5,283 nucleotides of DNA, taken from contig CAIPFS010000451.1 of assembly GCA_903864375.1 (NCBI GenBank), positions 1 to 5,283 on the forward strand. The letters run 5' to 3'. A program made the position numbers and the translations under genes. The DNA comes from an uncultured Verrucomicrobiota bacterium (GTDB lineage: Bacteria > Verrucomicrobiota > Verrucomicrobiia > Limisphaerales > UBA9464). This document shows, piece by piece, positions 1 through 5,283 of this stretch; the first letter of the stretch is position 1; every line of letters begins with the position of its first letter. The notes under the pieces are model-generated. The model had not been told where the DNA came from and did no database searches. It saw only the letters and a program-made list of their open reading frames with translations.

Positions 1-238
1 CGCCGAGCCTTAGGCGGTCCGAACCACGCTGATTTCGTATAGGCGAAGCCGATGGGCCGTCCGCAGGACCGAGGCTCCTGCAAGTCCCGAATCCTTGCGG
101 GGATCATTCCTCTCCCATTCTCAAAGCACCCCGGTAGCGAGCCGCCCGGTCGTCTTGGGACGGTCCACACCACGCCCGCAACGCGATTCAGCCCGGAGAT
201 AACTTGCGGGGCCCAAGAGCCTCGGTCCGGCGGACTTC
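1..238. other. Non-coding edge region with small inverted and direct repeats
   Basis: No gene is supported here. A plus-strand frame open from the window edge ends at a TAG at 40-42, so the last 13 codons of an upstream gene are possible but cannot be judged. A perfect 6-base inverted repeat (GCAGGA at 63-68, TCCTGC at 76-81) lies just after that stop and could be part of a terminator hairpin, although no T-run follows. A second inverted repeat, CCCGCAA at 175-181 with TTGCGGG at 204-210, sits downstream of the minus-strand gene that ends at 239, again without a T-run. The stretch also holds an imperfect 15-base direct repeat (15-29 and 161-175). Confidence 0.4.
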
Positions 239-916
239 CTAATGATCCACGGGTTCCGGCGGTTCCGGGCTCGGATCATCCGGGCTGATCACGCCGACGG
301 CCACCGGTATTTTTTGCTGAGGTGCTGGAACAGCGGGCACTCCCGCGGGATTCGCGTTGGGCGGGATCGGGGACGGTGAGGTCATCGTTCCCGGGGTCGT
401 GACCGTCATTTCGGCGGCTCCCTCGGTGTAGGCGGCCTCAGGATTCTGCGCCTGAGCTTCTGCCAGGGTCCGGGGAGGGGGAGCCGTCAGCGCATTGGGG
501 TTGTAATTCGAATTGGGATTGACCCCAATCGGGACGGCTCCGGGGTGGCGAGGGAAGCCTCCAGGAGGTCCGTGCTGCCGAAACCCGGGAAGCGGAGCCG
601 AGGTGGGCGGCAAATTGTTGGGGAGACCCGCAGGTGAACCGGAGGTTGATTCCTTGGATCGCCGTTCCAGAGCCAAAATCAGGCGTTCCTCGCCGGAAAC
701 CACCACCGCCTCGCCCTTGATGAAATCAATCGATTCCAGCTTCAGGTTGGCCAGTTCCTGACCGAGCCGAAGGTTGAAACTCTCGCCTGATTTCCCACTG
801 GACAGGTAGGCATAAGCCTTCCCCCGGTGGCGGGCCAGCCCGGTAAGGGTCAGGTCTCCAGCGAAAAGAAGAGCCGAAGTCGACAGGTGGAGGGCGATGA
901 AAGTCAACCCACGCAT
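239..916 (-). CDS. Exported protein with small beta domain and long proline-rich tail
   Basis: This is a 225-residue protein of unknown function. The ATG at 916 is chosen because it begins directly with a Sec-type signal peptide (MRGLTFIALHLSTSALLFAG, cleavage probably near residue 20). A TTG at 955 would put 13 unneeded residues in front of it. Residues 21-83 form a compact, predicted beta-rich domain (LTLTGLAR, then SFNLRLGQELANLKLESIDF, then GEAVVVSGEERLILAL). The pattern of short strands resembles the periplasmic domains of GspC/PilP-type secretion and pilus proteins, but that resemblance is an inference. Residues 95-225 are low complexity, rich in Pro, Ala and Asn, and end in SPDDPSPEPPEP. 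The protein upstream on the same strand (992-1519) shares the domain and the KIPV...SPDD motif, so the two are paralogs, probably cotranscribed across a 75-base gap. A weak AGGA lies 12 bases before the ATG. Confidence 0.72.
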   Translation of the reverse strand: MRGLTFIALHLSTSALLFAGDLTLTGLARHRGKAYAYLSSGKSGESFNLRLGQELANLKLESIDFIKGEAVVVSGEERLILALERRSKESTSGSPAGLPNNLPPTSAPLPGFRQHGPPGGFPRHPGAVPIGVNPNSNYNPNALTAPPPRTLAEAQAQNPEAAYTEGAAEMTVTTPGTMTSPSPIPPNANPAGVPAVPAPQQKIPVAVGVISPDDPSPEPPEPVDH

Positions 917-991
917 AACTTGGAAGCATCCTAGGGTGGGCCGGGACAAACGCAAGGGTTTCCCGGATCGCCGGAATTCACCTCGTTCAAG

Positions 992-1519
992 TTACATTCC
1001 GGGAACAGCCTGCGAATACCGAACCGTTTTCAGTTCCTCGGGAACCGGTTTTCCGGTCGTCCGGGCCTCATCTTCGGCCTTCAAACGTTCCAGCAAACGT
1101 TCCTCCTGAAGCTTTGTAAAGGCCTCCCGACCGTACCTGGCCCGGAATGCCTCATCGTCCGGGCTGAACGGTGAGACCGGTATTTTGGGCTGCGGGGGGG
1201 TGCGTTGGGGGGGAGGAGGGGACGTAGCCACCAGGCCGCCGCCGAAACGAATTTGATTCGTCTGTCCGTCCATGGCCATGGTGGCGGTGCGACCGCGAAA
1301 ATCCACCTCAATCAGCCGGTAGTTGGCCCATTCTCCTCCCGGTTTCAGGCTGAACGAGTGCTGGCCATCCACCGACTGGAAATGAGCATTCGTCTGCCCG
1401 TTCCAACGGGTCAACCCGGTCAGGACGGGAACATCGGAGACACCCGCCCCCTCCATCCGGAGTAGCAGTCCCATCCCCGCCAGTCGGAGCAGCTGGTTCC
1501 TGGCCGTTTGAGCACCCAT
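992..1519 (-). CDS. Probable exported protein, paralog of the 239-916 product, with charged helical tail
   Basis: This is a 175-residue protein of unknown function and the first gene of the minus-strand pair. The frame stays open far upstream to 2473, but that extension lies antisense to the 1703-2683 gene and is low-complexity shadow sequence. The ATG at 1519 is preferred because the paralogous domain follows about 28 residues later, with AAAGGG just upstream at short spacing. The N-terminus (LLRLAGMGLLL) is only a mediocre signal peptide because Arg interrupts it, so export is less certain than for the neighbour. Residues 29-92 match the neighbour's domain: VLTGLTR, SFSLKPGGEWANYRLIEVDF, then TATMAMDGQTNQIRF. 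Residues 99-121 are a Pro-rich linker with PKIPVSPFSPDD. Residues 123-152 (FRARYGREAFTKLQEERLLE and onward) look like a charged amphipathic helix that could mediate oligomerisation. This tail is absent from the paralog. Confidence 0.68.
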   Translation of the reverse strand: MGAQTARNQLLRLAGMGLLLRMEGAGVSDVPVLTGLTRWNGQTNAHFQSVDGQHSFSLKPGGEWANYRLIEVDFRGRTATMAMDGQTNQIRFGGGLVATSPPPPQRTPPQPKIPVSPFSPDDEAFRARYGREAFTKLQEERLLERLKAEDEARTTGKPVPEELKTVRYSQAVPGM

Positions 1520-1702
1520 GCACCCTTTTGTTACACCCGTCCCTGCATGGCAGGCAAGCGACAGTTGAATGACGTCGGGTTGGTGTGTGGCCGTTAAGTG
1601 ATAATCGATGGCGCTAAAATGGATCAATTCCGGCGCCCGACAGGGTATACTGTGGGCTCTTGATTTCGCGAAGGGTCGCGGAATGGATTCGAAGTATTCA
1701 AA
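1520..1702. promoter_or_regulatory. Divergent intergenic region with promoters for both gene arms
   Basis: The 183 bases separate the start codons of two divergently read genes, so both promoters should lie here. On the plus strand TATACT (1646-1651) and TAAAAT (1615-1620) are each one base off the sigma-70 -10 consensus, but neither has a good -35 at the right distance. On the minus strand a weak TTGATC (1627-1622) and GATTAT (1606-1601) pair is 15 bases apart, so the opposing promoters may overlap. Other structure includes the palindrome TTCGCGAA (1665-1672), an inverted repeat GGCGC/GCGCC (1610-1614 and 1633-1637) flanking TAAAAT, and a small hairpin CCTGC-ATG-GCAGG (1542-1554) in the likely minus-strand leader. 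Confidence 0.5.
1646..1651 (+). promoter_or_regulatory. Candidate -10 box (TATACT) for the 1703-2683 gene
   Basis: TATACT matches the sigma-70 -10 consensus at five of six positions and would place transcription start near 1658, giving a leader of roughly 45 bases. There is no convincing -35 hexamer 16-18 bases upstream and no extended TG, so this rests on one element only. TAAAAT at 1615-1620 is the alternative. Confidence 0.3.
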
Positions 1703-2683
1703 ATGAAATTTTACAGCACAGTCGCGATTTCTGTTTGTGTGGCCGGTCTGGCGCAAGCGGCGCAATTCAAGTTCAAAAGCTTGTCCGATCCGCCGGATCT
1801 GCTGGTCGGGTTTCGCCAGGTGGGCTCTTCCTCGGAAATCGTGGCCGATTTGGGACCGATCACCCGGTTCCTGACAGCACCATCGGGAAGTTCCTTTCAG
1901 ATCACGGAGGTCAGCACCAATGAAATTCTGAAGGTGTTTCCGAGTCTGGACGGTCTTGGAATCAGTTTCTTCGGGGGGGTTGTCAAGACGAAGCCGCTCG
2001 CGGGCAATCCGGTCAACAAGACCATCTGGGTCAGCGCGCCGCGCGCCAACCCCGACGTTCCGTCCGACCCGATCTATCGACGCGGGTCCCCGCAGCAAGG
2101 GCCGACGGCAACCCGTTGTGCCACGGTGGGCACCTATGCGGCGGCCTACAGCGCCAACGTTGCGGATGGACCCGATAATGACGGAAATCTGGTGCTCATG
2201 CCGGCGGATTACCCCAATGGCTACACAGCCGCTGTCGGACCGAATGGCGACCTGGGAGGCACGTACGATGGCAACGTGGAACTGATTCTTCCGTCTGACT
2301 TTGTTTCGGGGGGGCTTCCGGCACGGGCTGATTTCTATGAGTTGGTCCCCAGTTCTGACCAGGAAGCCGCTGGAACCTATCTCGGCTATTTTGAGATCCT
2401 GCCCAATGCGGTCATCCGCTTTCAGGCGGCAGGCGGGTCGCCGCCGCCGCCGGCCGATCCCCCTGTGATTCAAGGAATCACTCGAAGCGGATCGTTAAAC
2501 ACGATCACCTTTGCCACACAGCCCGGCAATTACCAGTACTCCCTTCAGAGAACGTTGGTGGTCGATTCCCACGCTCAGTGGTCCACGGTGGGTGCTGCGG
2601 TGGTCGGAACCGGGGGGGCGCTTTCGCTTTCGGATACCGCCGATGCGGGGACCGCCTTTTACCGTGTGCAAGTGGTTCCCTGA
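1703..2683 (+). CDS. Exported protein: same core domain as the PEP-CTERM neighbour, with a C-terminal beta module
   Basis: This is a 326-residue protein of unknown function. Residues 1-19 are a clean signal peptide (MKFYSTVAISVCVAGLAQA, cleavage after AQA). Residues 32-243 are the core domain, which aligns with the product of 2962-3828. Shared landmarks are a DLLVGFR-type strand followed by DLG, then IWVSAPR (108-114 here, LWLSATR there), and GGLPARADFYELVPSS with YLGYF and a final AG (203-243). The core is joined by a Pro hinge (248-254, encoded partly by four CCG units at 2441-2452) to residues 255-326, a compact module ending in FYRVQVVP. Such modules are common at the C-terminus of secreted verrucomicrobial proteins, from general memory of the group. 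It has no PEP-CTERM or membrane anchor, so it may be released or held by another secretion route. No strong Shine-Dalgarno site is present; only GAAG lies 8 bases before the ATG. Three seven-G runs lie inside the gene. Confidence 0.8.
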   Translation: MKFYSTVAISVCVAGLAQAAQFKFKSLSDPPDLLVGFRQVGSSSEIVADLGPITRFLTAPSGSSFQITEVSTNEILKVFPSLDGLGISFFGGVVKTKPLAGNPVNKTIWVSAPRANPDVPSDPIYRRGSPQQGPTATRCATVGTYAAAYSANVADGPDNDGNLVLMPADYPNGYTAAVGPNGDLGGTYDGNVELILPSDFVSGGLPARADFYELVPSSDQEAAGTYLGYFEILPNAVIRFQAAGGSPPPPADPPVIQGITRSGSLNTITFATQPGNYQYSLQRTLVVDSHAQWSTVGAAVVGTGGALSLSDTADAGTAFYRVQVVP

Positions 2684-2722
2684 AGGCTCTTTCGGAGGGA
2701 ATGGGCCGGGAGTCAGACTGCT

Positions 2723-2736
2723 GGGAGTCGCCTCCC
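2723..2736 (+). terminator. Weak candidate terminator after the 1703-2683 gene
   Basis: GGGAG (2723-2727) and CTCCC (2732-2736) form a 5-bp stem with a TCGC loop, 40 bases after the stop codon. The T-rich part downstream (ATTATTT) is interrupted and begins six bases after the stem, so termination may be incomplete and readthrough into the PEP-CTERM gene is possible. Confidence 0.25.
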
Positions 2737-2809
2737 GCCTCATTATTTCGAATGTGACGAAATCAACAACGGAATCATCACGGAAATTTCAAAATACAGA
2801 AAGCATTGG

Positions 2810-2832
2810 TTATAAACAGGTTGTGTTGATAA
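2810..2832. promoter_or_regulatory. Operator-like dyad upstream of the PEP-CTERM gene
   Basis: TTATAAACA (2810-2818) and TGTTGATAA (2824-2832) are 9-base arms related by inversion with one mismatch, separated by five bases. The left arm overlaps a possible -10 box TATAAA. The arrangement suits a dimeric regulator. Each arm also differs by one base from the DnaA-box consensus, but a single pair here does not make an origin. Confidence 0.35.
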
Positions 2833-2961
2833 AATATTGACTCAAAACTGCAACCAAATGGCCTGAAAAAGGAAGTAATTTTTGCAATTCCCGGTAGGAT
2901 TTGCGCATCTTCCGGGGGGCTTGACCGCTCCACTGGATTCCAACTCGAAAGCAACTATACG

Positions 2962-3828
2962 ATGATGAAAAATTCAAATTGGACCTTGGCATTGACGGCT
3001 GGCTTGGGTTTGGCCGCGGCCGCCCAGGCGCAAGTGTTTAGCTACACGGACCTCAACCTGATCCTGGTGGTTCGCGATGACGCCGGCGTCAAGAACGACC
3101 TGGAGTTCAACCTCGGTTCTGTGAACAACCTGACTGGTCTGGCTGCGACGACCTCGGGTCAGCTCGGTTATGTCTTGAAGACGACCGATGCGATTACGGG
3201 TGGTTCGTCCGGGGTGAACATCGCGAATCAGATTCGCAGCGTTTACGGGAACACCCTGCCGTCCGGTTTGGACATCACTGTGTTTGCCTCCTCCACCGCC
3301 ACCAGCGGAGCCAACAAGAAGGCGTTGTGGCTCTCCGCAACCCGTACCGGTGACGTTTCGGGAGTCAGCGGTTCGACTCCCTGGCAGGCCGACGTCAGCA
3401 CGGCGCAAGGCCCGGTCGCCGGAAACATCAAAACCATCGCTCAGGGTGCCACGGCTTACACCACAGCCGGTGCAGCGAATCCGACCATCAAAACGACCTT
3501 CGCCAGCATTCCCGCCTCGAGTTCCTCCAGCTACACCACGCTGTCCGCCAAGAACGGGACCGTGGGTCAATTCGCTCAAACGTTCGGCGGCGGCAATGTT
3601 GAAACCACTTCCAAAGGTGGTCTGCCTTCGAATCTCGACTTCTACTCCTTGAATCCTTCCAATGTTGGAAACGATGGAGTTTACCTCGGTTTCTTCACCC
3701 TGGACAAGAGCGCCAACCTCTATTTCACCCCGGCTGGTTCCGTCGTTCCTGAACCCCGCAGCTACGCTCTGATGGGTGCTTTGGGTCTCGTTGGCTTCGG
3801 ACTGTGGCGCCGTCGCGCCTCCAAGTAG
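2962..3828 (+). CDS. PEP-CTERM sorting-domain exported protein
   Basis: This is a 288-residue cell-surface protein. Residues 1-24 are a signal peptide (ending AAAAQAQ, cleavage near 22-24). ATG codons at 2962 and 2965 are adjacent, so the start is uncertain by one residue. Residues 261-288 are a textbook PEP-CTERM signal: VVPEP, a hydrophobic helix (YALMGALGLVGFGLW, 268-282) and the basic end RRRASK. In known systems an exosortase recognises this tail and delivers the protein to the surface or the extracellular matrix. No exosortase is encoded in this window. The mature part (25-259) is Ser/Thr/Gly-rich, probably beta-structured and of unknown function. It is paralogous to the upstream gene's core, with matching GGLP-DFY-L-PS and YLGFF blocks at 219-245. 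No Shine-Dalgarno site is clear. A stable hairpin follows 7 bases after the stop. Confidence 0.88.
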   Translation: MMKNSNWTLALTAGLGLAAAAQAQVFSYTDLNLILVVRDDAGVKNDLEFNLGSVNNLTGLAATTSGQLGYVLKTTDAITGGSSGVNIANQIRSVYGNTLPSGLDITVFASSTATSGANKKALWLSATRTGDVSGVSGSTPWQADVSTAQGPVAGNIKTIAQGATAYTTAGAANPTIKTTFASIPASSSSSYTTLSAKNGTVGQFAQTFGGGNVETTSKGGLPSNLDFYSLNPSNVGNDGVYLGFFTLDKSANLYFTPAGSVVPEPRSYALMGALGLVGFGLWRRRASK

Positions 3829-3834
3829 TTCAAA

Positions 3835-3882
3835 TAGGATTGGGAGTGTGGCCGTACCACCCGACCACACCTCCCAATCCTA
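3835..3882 (+). terminator. Long hairpin after the PEP-CTERM gene, no T-run
   Basis: The arms 3835-3851 and 3865-3882 pair over 17 bases with a single bulged base and a 13-base loop. It begins seven bases after the stop codon. A C-run (3883-3888, CCCCCC), not a T-run, follows, so it may act as an mRNA-stabilising 3' end or a partial terminator instead of a classic intrinsic terminator. Confidence 0.6.
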
Positions 3883-3888
3883 CCCCCC

Positions 3889-3947
3889 GATTCACTAAAA
3901 TTGTAATTTGACAGAGTAATCAATCAGAAAAACCTTATCTTAACACC
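3889..3947 (+). promoter_or_regulatory. AT-rich leader and possible promoter of the PstS-like gene
   Basis: After the hairpin the sequence turns AT-rich up to the ATG at 3948. A perfect TTGACA (3908-3913) is present, but no good -10 lies 16-18 bases downstream; TATCTT is 23 bases away. There is no purine-rich Shine-Dalgarno site before the start (ACCTTATCTTAACACC precedes ATG). Two imperfect Pho-box-like or other operators were looked for and not recognised. Confidence 0.25.
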
Positions 3948-5177
3948 ATGAACAACACGACTCGATTGGCATTGGTCACCGCCGTTCTCGGCGCTTCCTA
4001 CTCGGCTTTCGGCACGGACGTGACGATCCGACTCACCGGTTCCACCGCGTTCCGGGCGGCCGTCTTCAACGCGCTGAAGAACAATTATTTTGATTCCACC
4101 CCGACGATGGTTCTCCCGGGTAACACCGGAACTCCCGGCACTGGCTCCAGCCGGATTACCTTCATCGGAACCAAGAATGCCGTGTTCGGTGCCGGCAACC
4201 GCCTGATTGTCCAGGCCGCCTACAGCGGTTCCGTGGAAGGTTTGGTCAACGTCCTTCGCACCACGGCTTCGTCGCCTGTTTCTCAGCCCAAGTACGTCAA
4301 GGAAAACGGCGCCGACGACACGGGTACCGACGCTGATCTGGCTTTCTCGGATGTGGCTCAAAACACAACCACCTTCCCGACATCGCAGAAAGGCACAGCG
4401 TTTGAATTCCCGGCGATCACGACCAAGCCGGTTCAGGGTGTTGGTGTGGTGACCTTTGCCTTCGTCAAGAATGCGGGGGCCAATGCCAATACCATTGCCA
4501 ACGTGACCGACACCCAATTCCAGGCACTGGCCGGTAACGGGTCGCTGTCACTGGGCTACTTCACCGCCAATCCGGCGGACACCACCCCGGTCTATCTCTT
4601 CGGACGCTATGCGTTCTCCGGCACGCGTCTGACCGCTGGCGCGGTGACCGGGTCCGGCGCGAATGCATTCCAAAGCCTCTTCTCGGGCGATGGTGGCGAC
4701 TTCATCAGCGGTACAAGCGTCCTCGCCTCGGACTCCGCGACCTGGAATGGCGTCTTCAATGACGGCTTTGTCAGCGGTGGCAACCTGGCTGCATCCTTGC
4801 TGAACGCGGGACAAAACGAGCTCGTTCTCGGCTATCTCGGTTTGGGCGACGTCCGCGGTGCCAAAAACCAGGCGGGCACTGCCATCTCTCTGCTGCCCTA
4901 CATGACCAGCTACAATGGTGTGGCCCCCTCCAAGGCCAACGTCATCGCCGGAACCTACTCGTTCTGGTCCTATGAGCACTTGTACGGTGTTGTCGGTACT
5001 CAGAGGACCGACGTGACGAAGTTTGTAAACGGGAACACCAACGTGAAGCCGCTGCTGAGCAACGGCCTCCTCAAGGCCCTTGATACGCAGCTTCAGGCAG
5101 ACCTGGACTACGTTTCCCTCAACCAGATGAAGGCTCAGCGAGCCGGTGACGGTGGTTTGGTGACCCCGAACTTCTAA
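3948..5177 (+). CDS. PstS-like periplasmic substrate-binding protein
   Basis: This is a 409-residue exported protein of the phosphate-binding (PBP-like) fold. Residues 1-22 are a signal peptide (LALVTAVLGASYSAFG); there is no lipobox Cys, so it is soluble or matrix-associated. Ligand motifs known from PstS appear in order: IRLTGSTAF (27-35), the phosphate loop GS-x-x-G in YSGSVEGLV (92-100), DLAFSDV with Asp135 (130-136), and Arg220 four residues before SGT (224-226). That last spacing is the one in the E. coli PstS phosphate site. Further family-like strands are VGVVTFAFVKNAG (165-177), LVLGYLGLGDV (292-302) and NVIAGTYSFWSYEHLY (331-346). At 409 residues it is longer than typical PstS because of a 30-60 residue insert after the first motif and a longer C-terminal lobe. 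No Pst transporter genes are adjacent. Phosphate is the likely ligand, but a similar oxyanion such as arsenate or molybdate cannot be ruled out. Do not assign pstS on this basis. Confidence 0.78.
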   Translation: MNNTTRLALVTAVLGASYSAFGTDVTIRLTGSTAFRAAVFNALKNNYFDSTPTMVLPGNTGTPGTGSSRITFIGTKNAVFGAGNRLIVQAAYSGSVEGLVNVLRTTASSPVSQPKYVKENGADDTGTDADLAFSDVAQNTTTFPTSQKGTAFEFPAITTKPVQGVGVVTFAFVKNAGANANTIANVTDTQFQALAGNGSLSLGYFTANPADTTPVYLFGRYAFSGTRLTAGAVTGSGANAFQSLFSGDGGDFISGTSVLASDSATWNGVFNDGFVSGGNLAASLLNAGQNELVLGYLGLGDVRGAKNQAGTAISLLPYMTSYNGVAPSKANVIAGTYSFWSYEHLYGVVGTQRTDVTKFVNGNTNVKPLLSNGLLKALDTQLQADLDYVSLNQMKAQRAGDGGLVTPNF

Positions 5178-5209
5178 GACGGCTCTCAAGCCCGAATCCT
5201 TGTTGATCA

Positions 5210-5244
5210 GGGGCGCGAACAGGCCTGTTCGCGCCCCGTTTTCT
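5210..5244 (+). terminator. Intrinsic terminator after the PstS-like gene
   Basis: A perfect 28-base palindrome (5210-5237) with 14-base GC-rich arms folds into a very stable stem, and is followed by G-TTTT-CT. It lies 33 bases after the stop. The opposite strand shows no T-run after the stem, so it serves the plus strand only. Confidence 0.88.
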
Positions 5245-5283
5245 GTCGGGTACCATTCAGTCATTCATCGGGATAACCCGCCG
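5245..5283. other. Window edge without recognised gene
   Basis: Only a 4-bp inverted repeat (CGGG at 5269-5272, CCCG at 5277-5280) and a short repeated CATTCA are visible. Too little sequence remains to say what follows. Confidence 0.3.

Larger units (their letters stand above)
2684..2961. promoter_or_regulatory. AT-rich intergenic region upstream of the PEP-CTERM gene
   Basis: This 278-base gap contains no supported gene. The first part has two copies of GGGAGTC (2708-2714 and 2723-2729) that can each pair with CTCCC at 2732-2736, followed by ATTATTT. It may be a weak terminator for the gene ending at 2683. From about 2740 to 2890 the sequence becomes markedly AT-rich, as expected for a promoter. 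TATAAA (2811-2816) has a 4-of-6 TTCAAA upstream at 18-base spacing. TTGACC at 2921-2926 has no matching -10. The 5' leader would be long, over 100 bases, if transcription begins in the AT-rich part. Confidence 0.4.

Noticed and set aside
52..288. A 78-codon plus-strand open frame near the left edge
   Set aside because: It has no signal, no recognisable domain and no ribosome site, and its 3' part is antisense to the well-supported gene ending at 239.
917..955. TTG start at 955 for the gene ending at 239
   Set aside because: It would place 13 extra residues before an otherwise perfect signal peptide that begins with the ATG at 916.
1520..2473. Upstream extension of the minus-strand gene to 2473
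   Set aside because: The extension is low-complexity, Arg-rich and antisense to the clearly real gene at 1703-2683. The internal ATG at 1519 fits the paralogous domain.
2810..2832. A replication origin suggested by two DnaA-box-like arms
   Set aside because: Both arms have a mismatch at a conserved position, there are only two, and no dnaA or dnaN is nearby.
2871..2885. Possible sigma-54 promoter (GG...GC) before the PEP-CTERM gene, of interest because some PEP-CTERM genes use sigma-54
   Set aside because: The gap between GG (2871-2872) and GC (2884-2885) is 11 bases where the canonical promoter has 10, and the flanking TGGCAC is missing.
2974..3870. A 298-codon minus-strand frame almost coextensive with the PEP-CTERM gene
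   Set aside because: It is a GC-bias shadow with Arg/Gly-rich sequence and no signal or domain, while the plus strand has a signal peptide and PEP-CTERM tail.
3924..5264. Long minus-strand frames (3924-4517 and 4548-5264) over the PstS-like gene
   Set aside because: These are antisense to a protein with a signal peptide and ordered family motifs, and their own translation shows no domain.
1..5283. tRNA, rRNA, CRISPR array, insertion sequence or phage integration site
   Set aside because: No cloverleaf, rRNA core sequence, spaced direct repeats, transposase or terminal inverted repeats were seen on either strand.

Overview
The window looks like a chromosomal stretch from a GC-rich member of the Verrucomicrobiota, or a close relative in the PVC group. 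The main reasons are a PEP-CTERM sorting tail on one protein, a C-terminal beta-type module ending in FYRV on its neighbour, and start codons without clear Shine-Dalgarno sites on the plus strand. The phylum is an inference from protein style; no rRNA or other marker gene is present.

Layout. Positions 1-238 hold no gene I can support, only small inverted repeats and one imperfect direct repeat. On the minus strand lie two genes, transcribed in the order 1519->992 then 916->239. Both encode small, probably exported proteins sharing one beta-rich domain and a KIPV...SPDD motif, so they are diverged tandem paralogs. A 183-base divergent intergenic region (1520-1702) separates them from three plus-strand genes. 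The first (1703-2683) is an exported protein with a proline hinge and a C-terminal beta module. The second (2962-3828) shares its core domain with the first but ends in a PEP-CTERM anchor. The third (3948-5177) is a PstS-like periplasmic substrate-binding protein that keeps the phosphate-binding signature. A strong hairpin follows the PEP-CTERM gene and a classical intrinsic terminator follows the PstS-like gene.

How it may work together. Four of the five proteins have a clear signal peptide and the fifth has a weak one, so this is an envelope or extracellular-matrix locus. The PEP-CTERM protein should be processed by an exosortase encoded elsewhere. The PstS-like protein should bind phosphate or a similar oxyanion, but no PstC, PstA, PstB or PhoU is visible. 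The most interesting points are the paralog pair with exchanged C-terminal ends, the second paralog pair divergent from it, and the stand-alone phosphate-binding protein beside a PEP-CTERM protein. There is no mobile element, CRISPR array, tRNA or rRNA.
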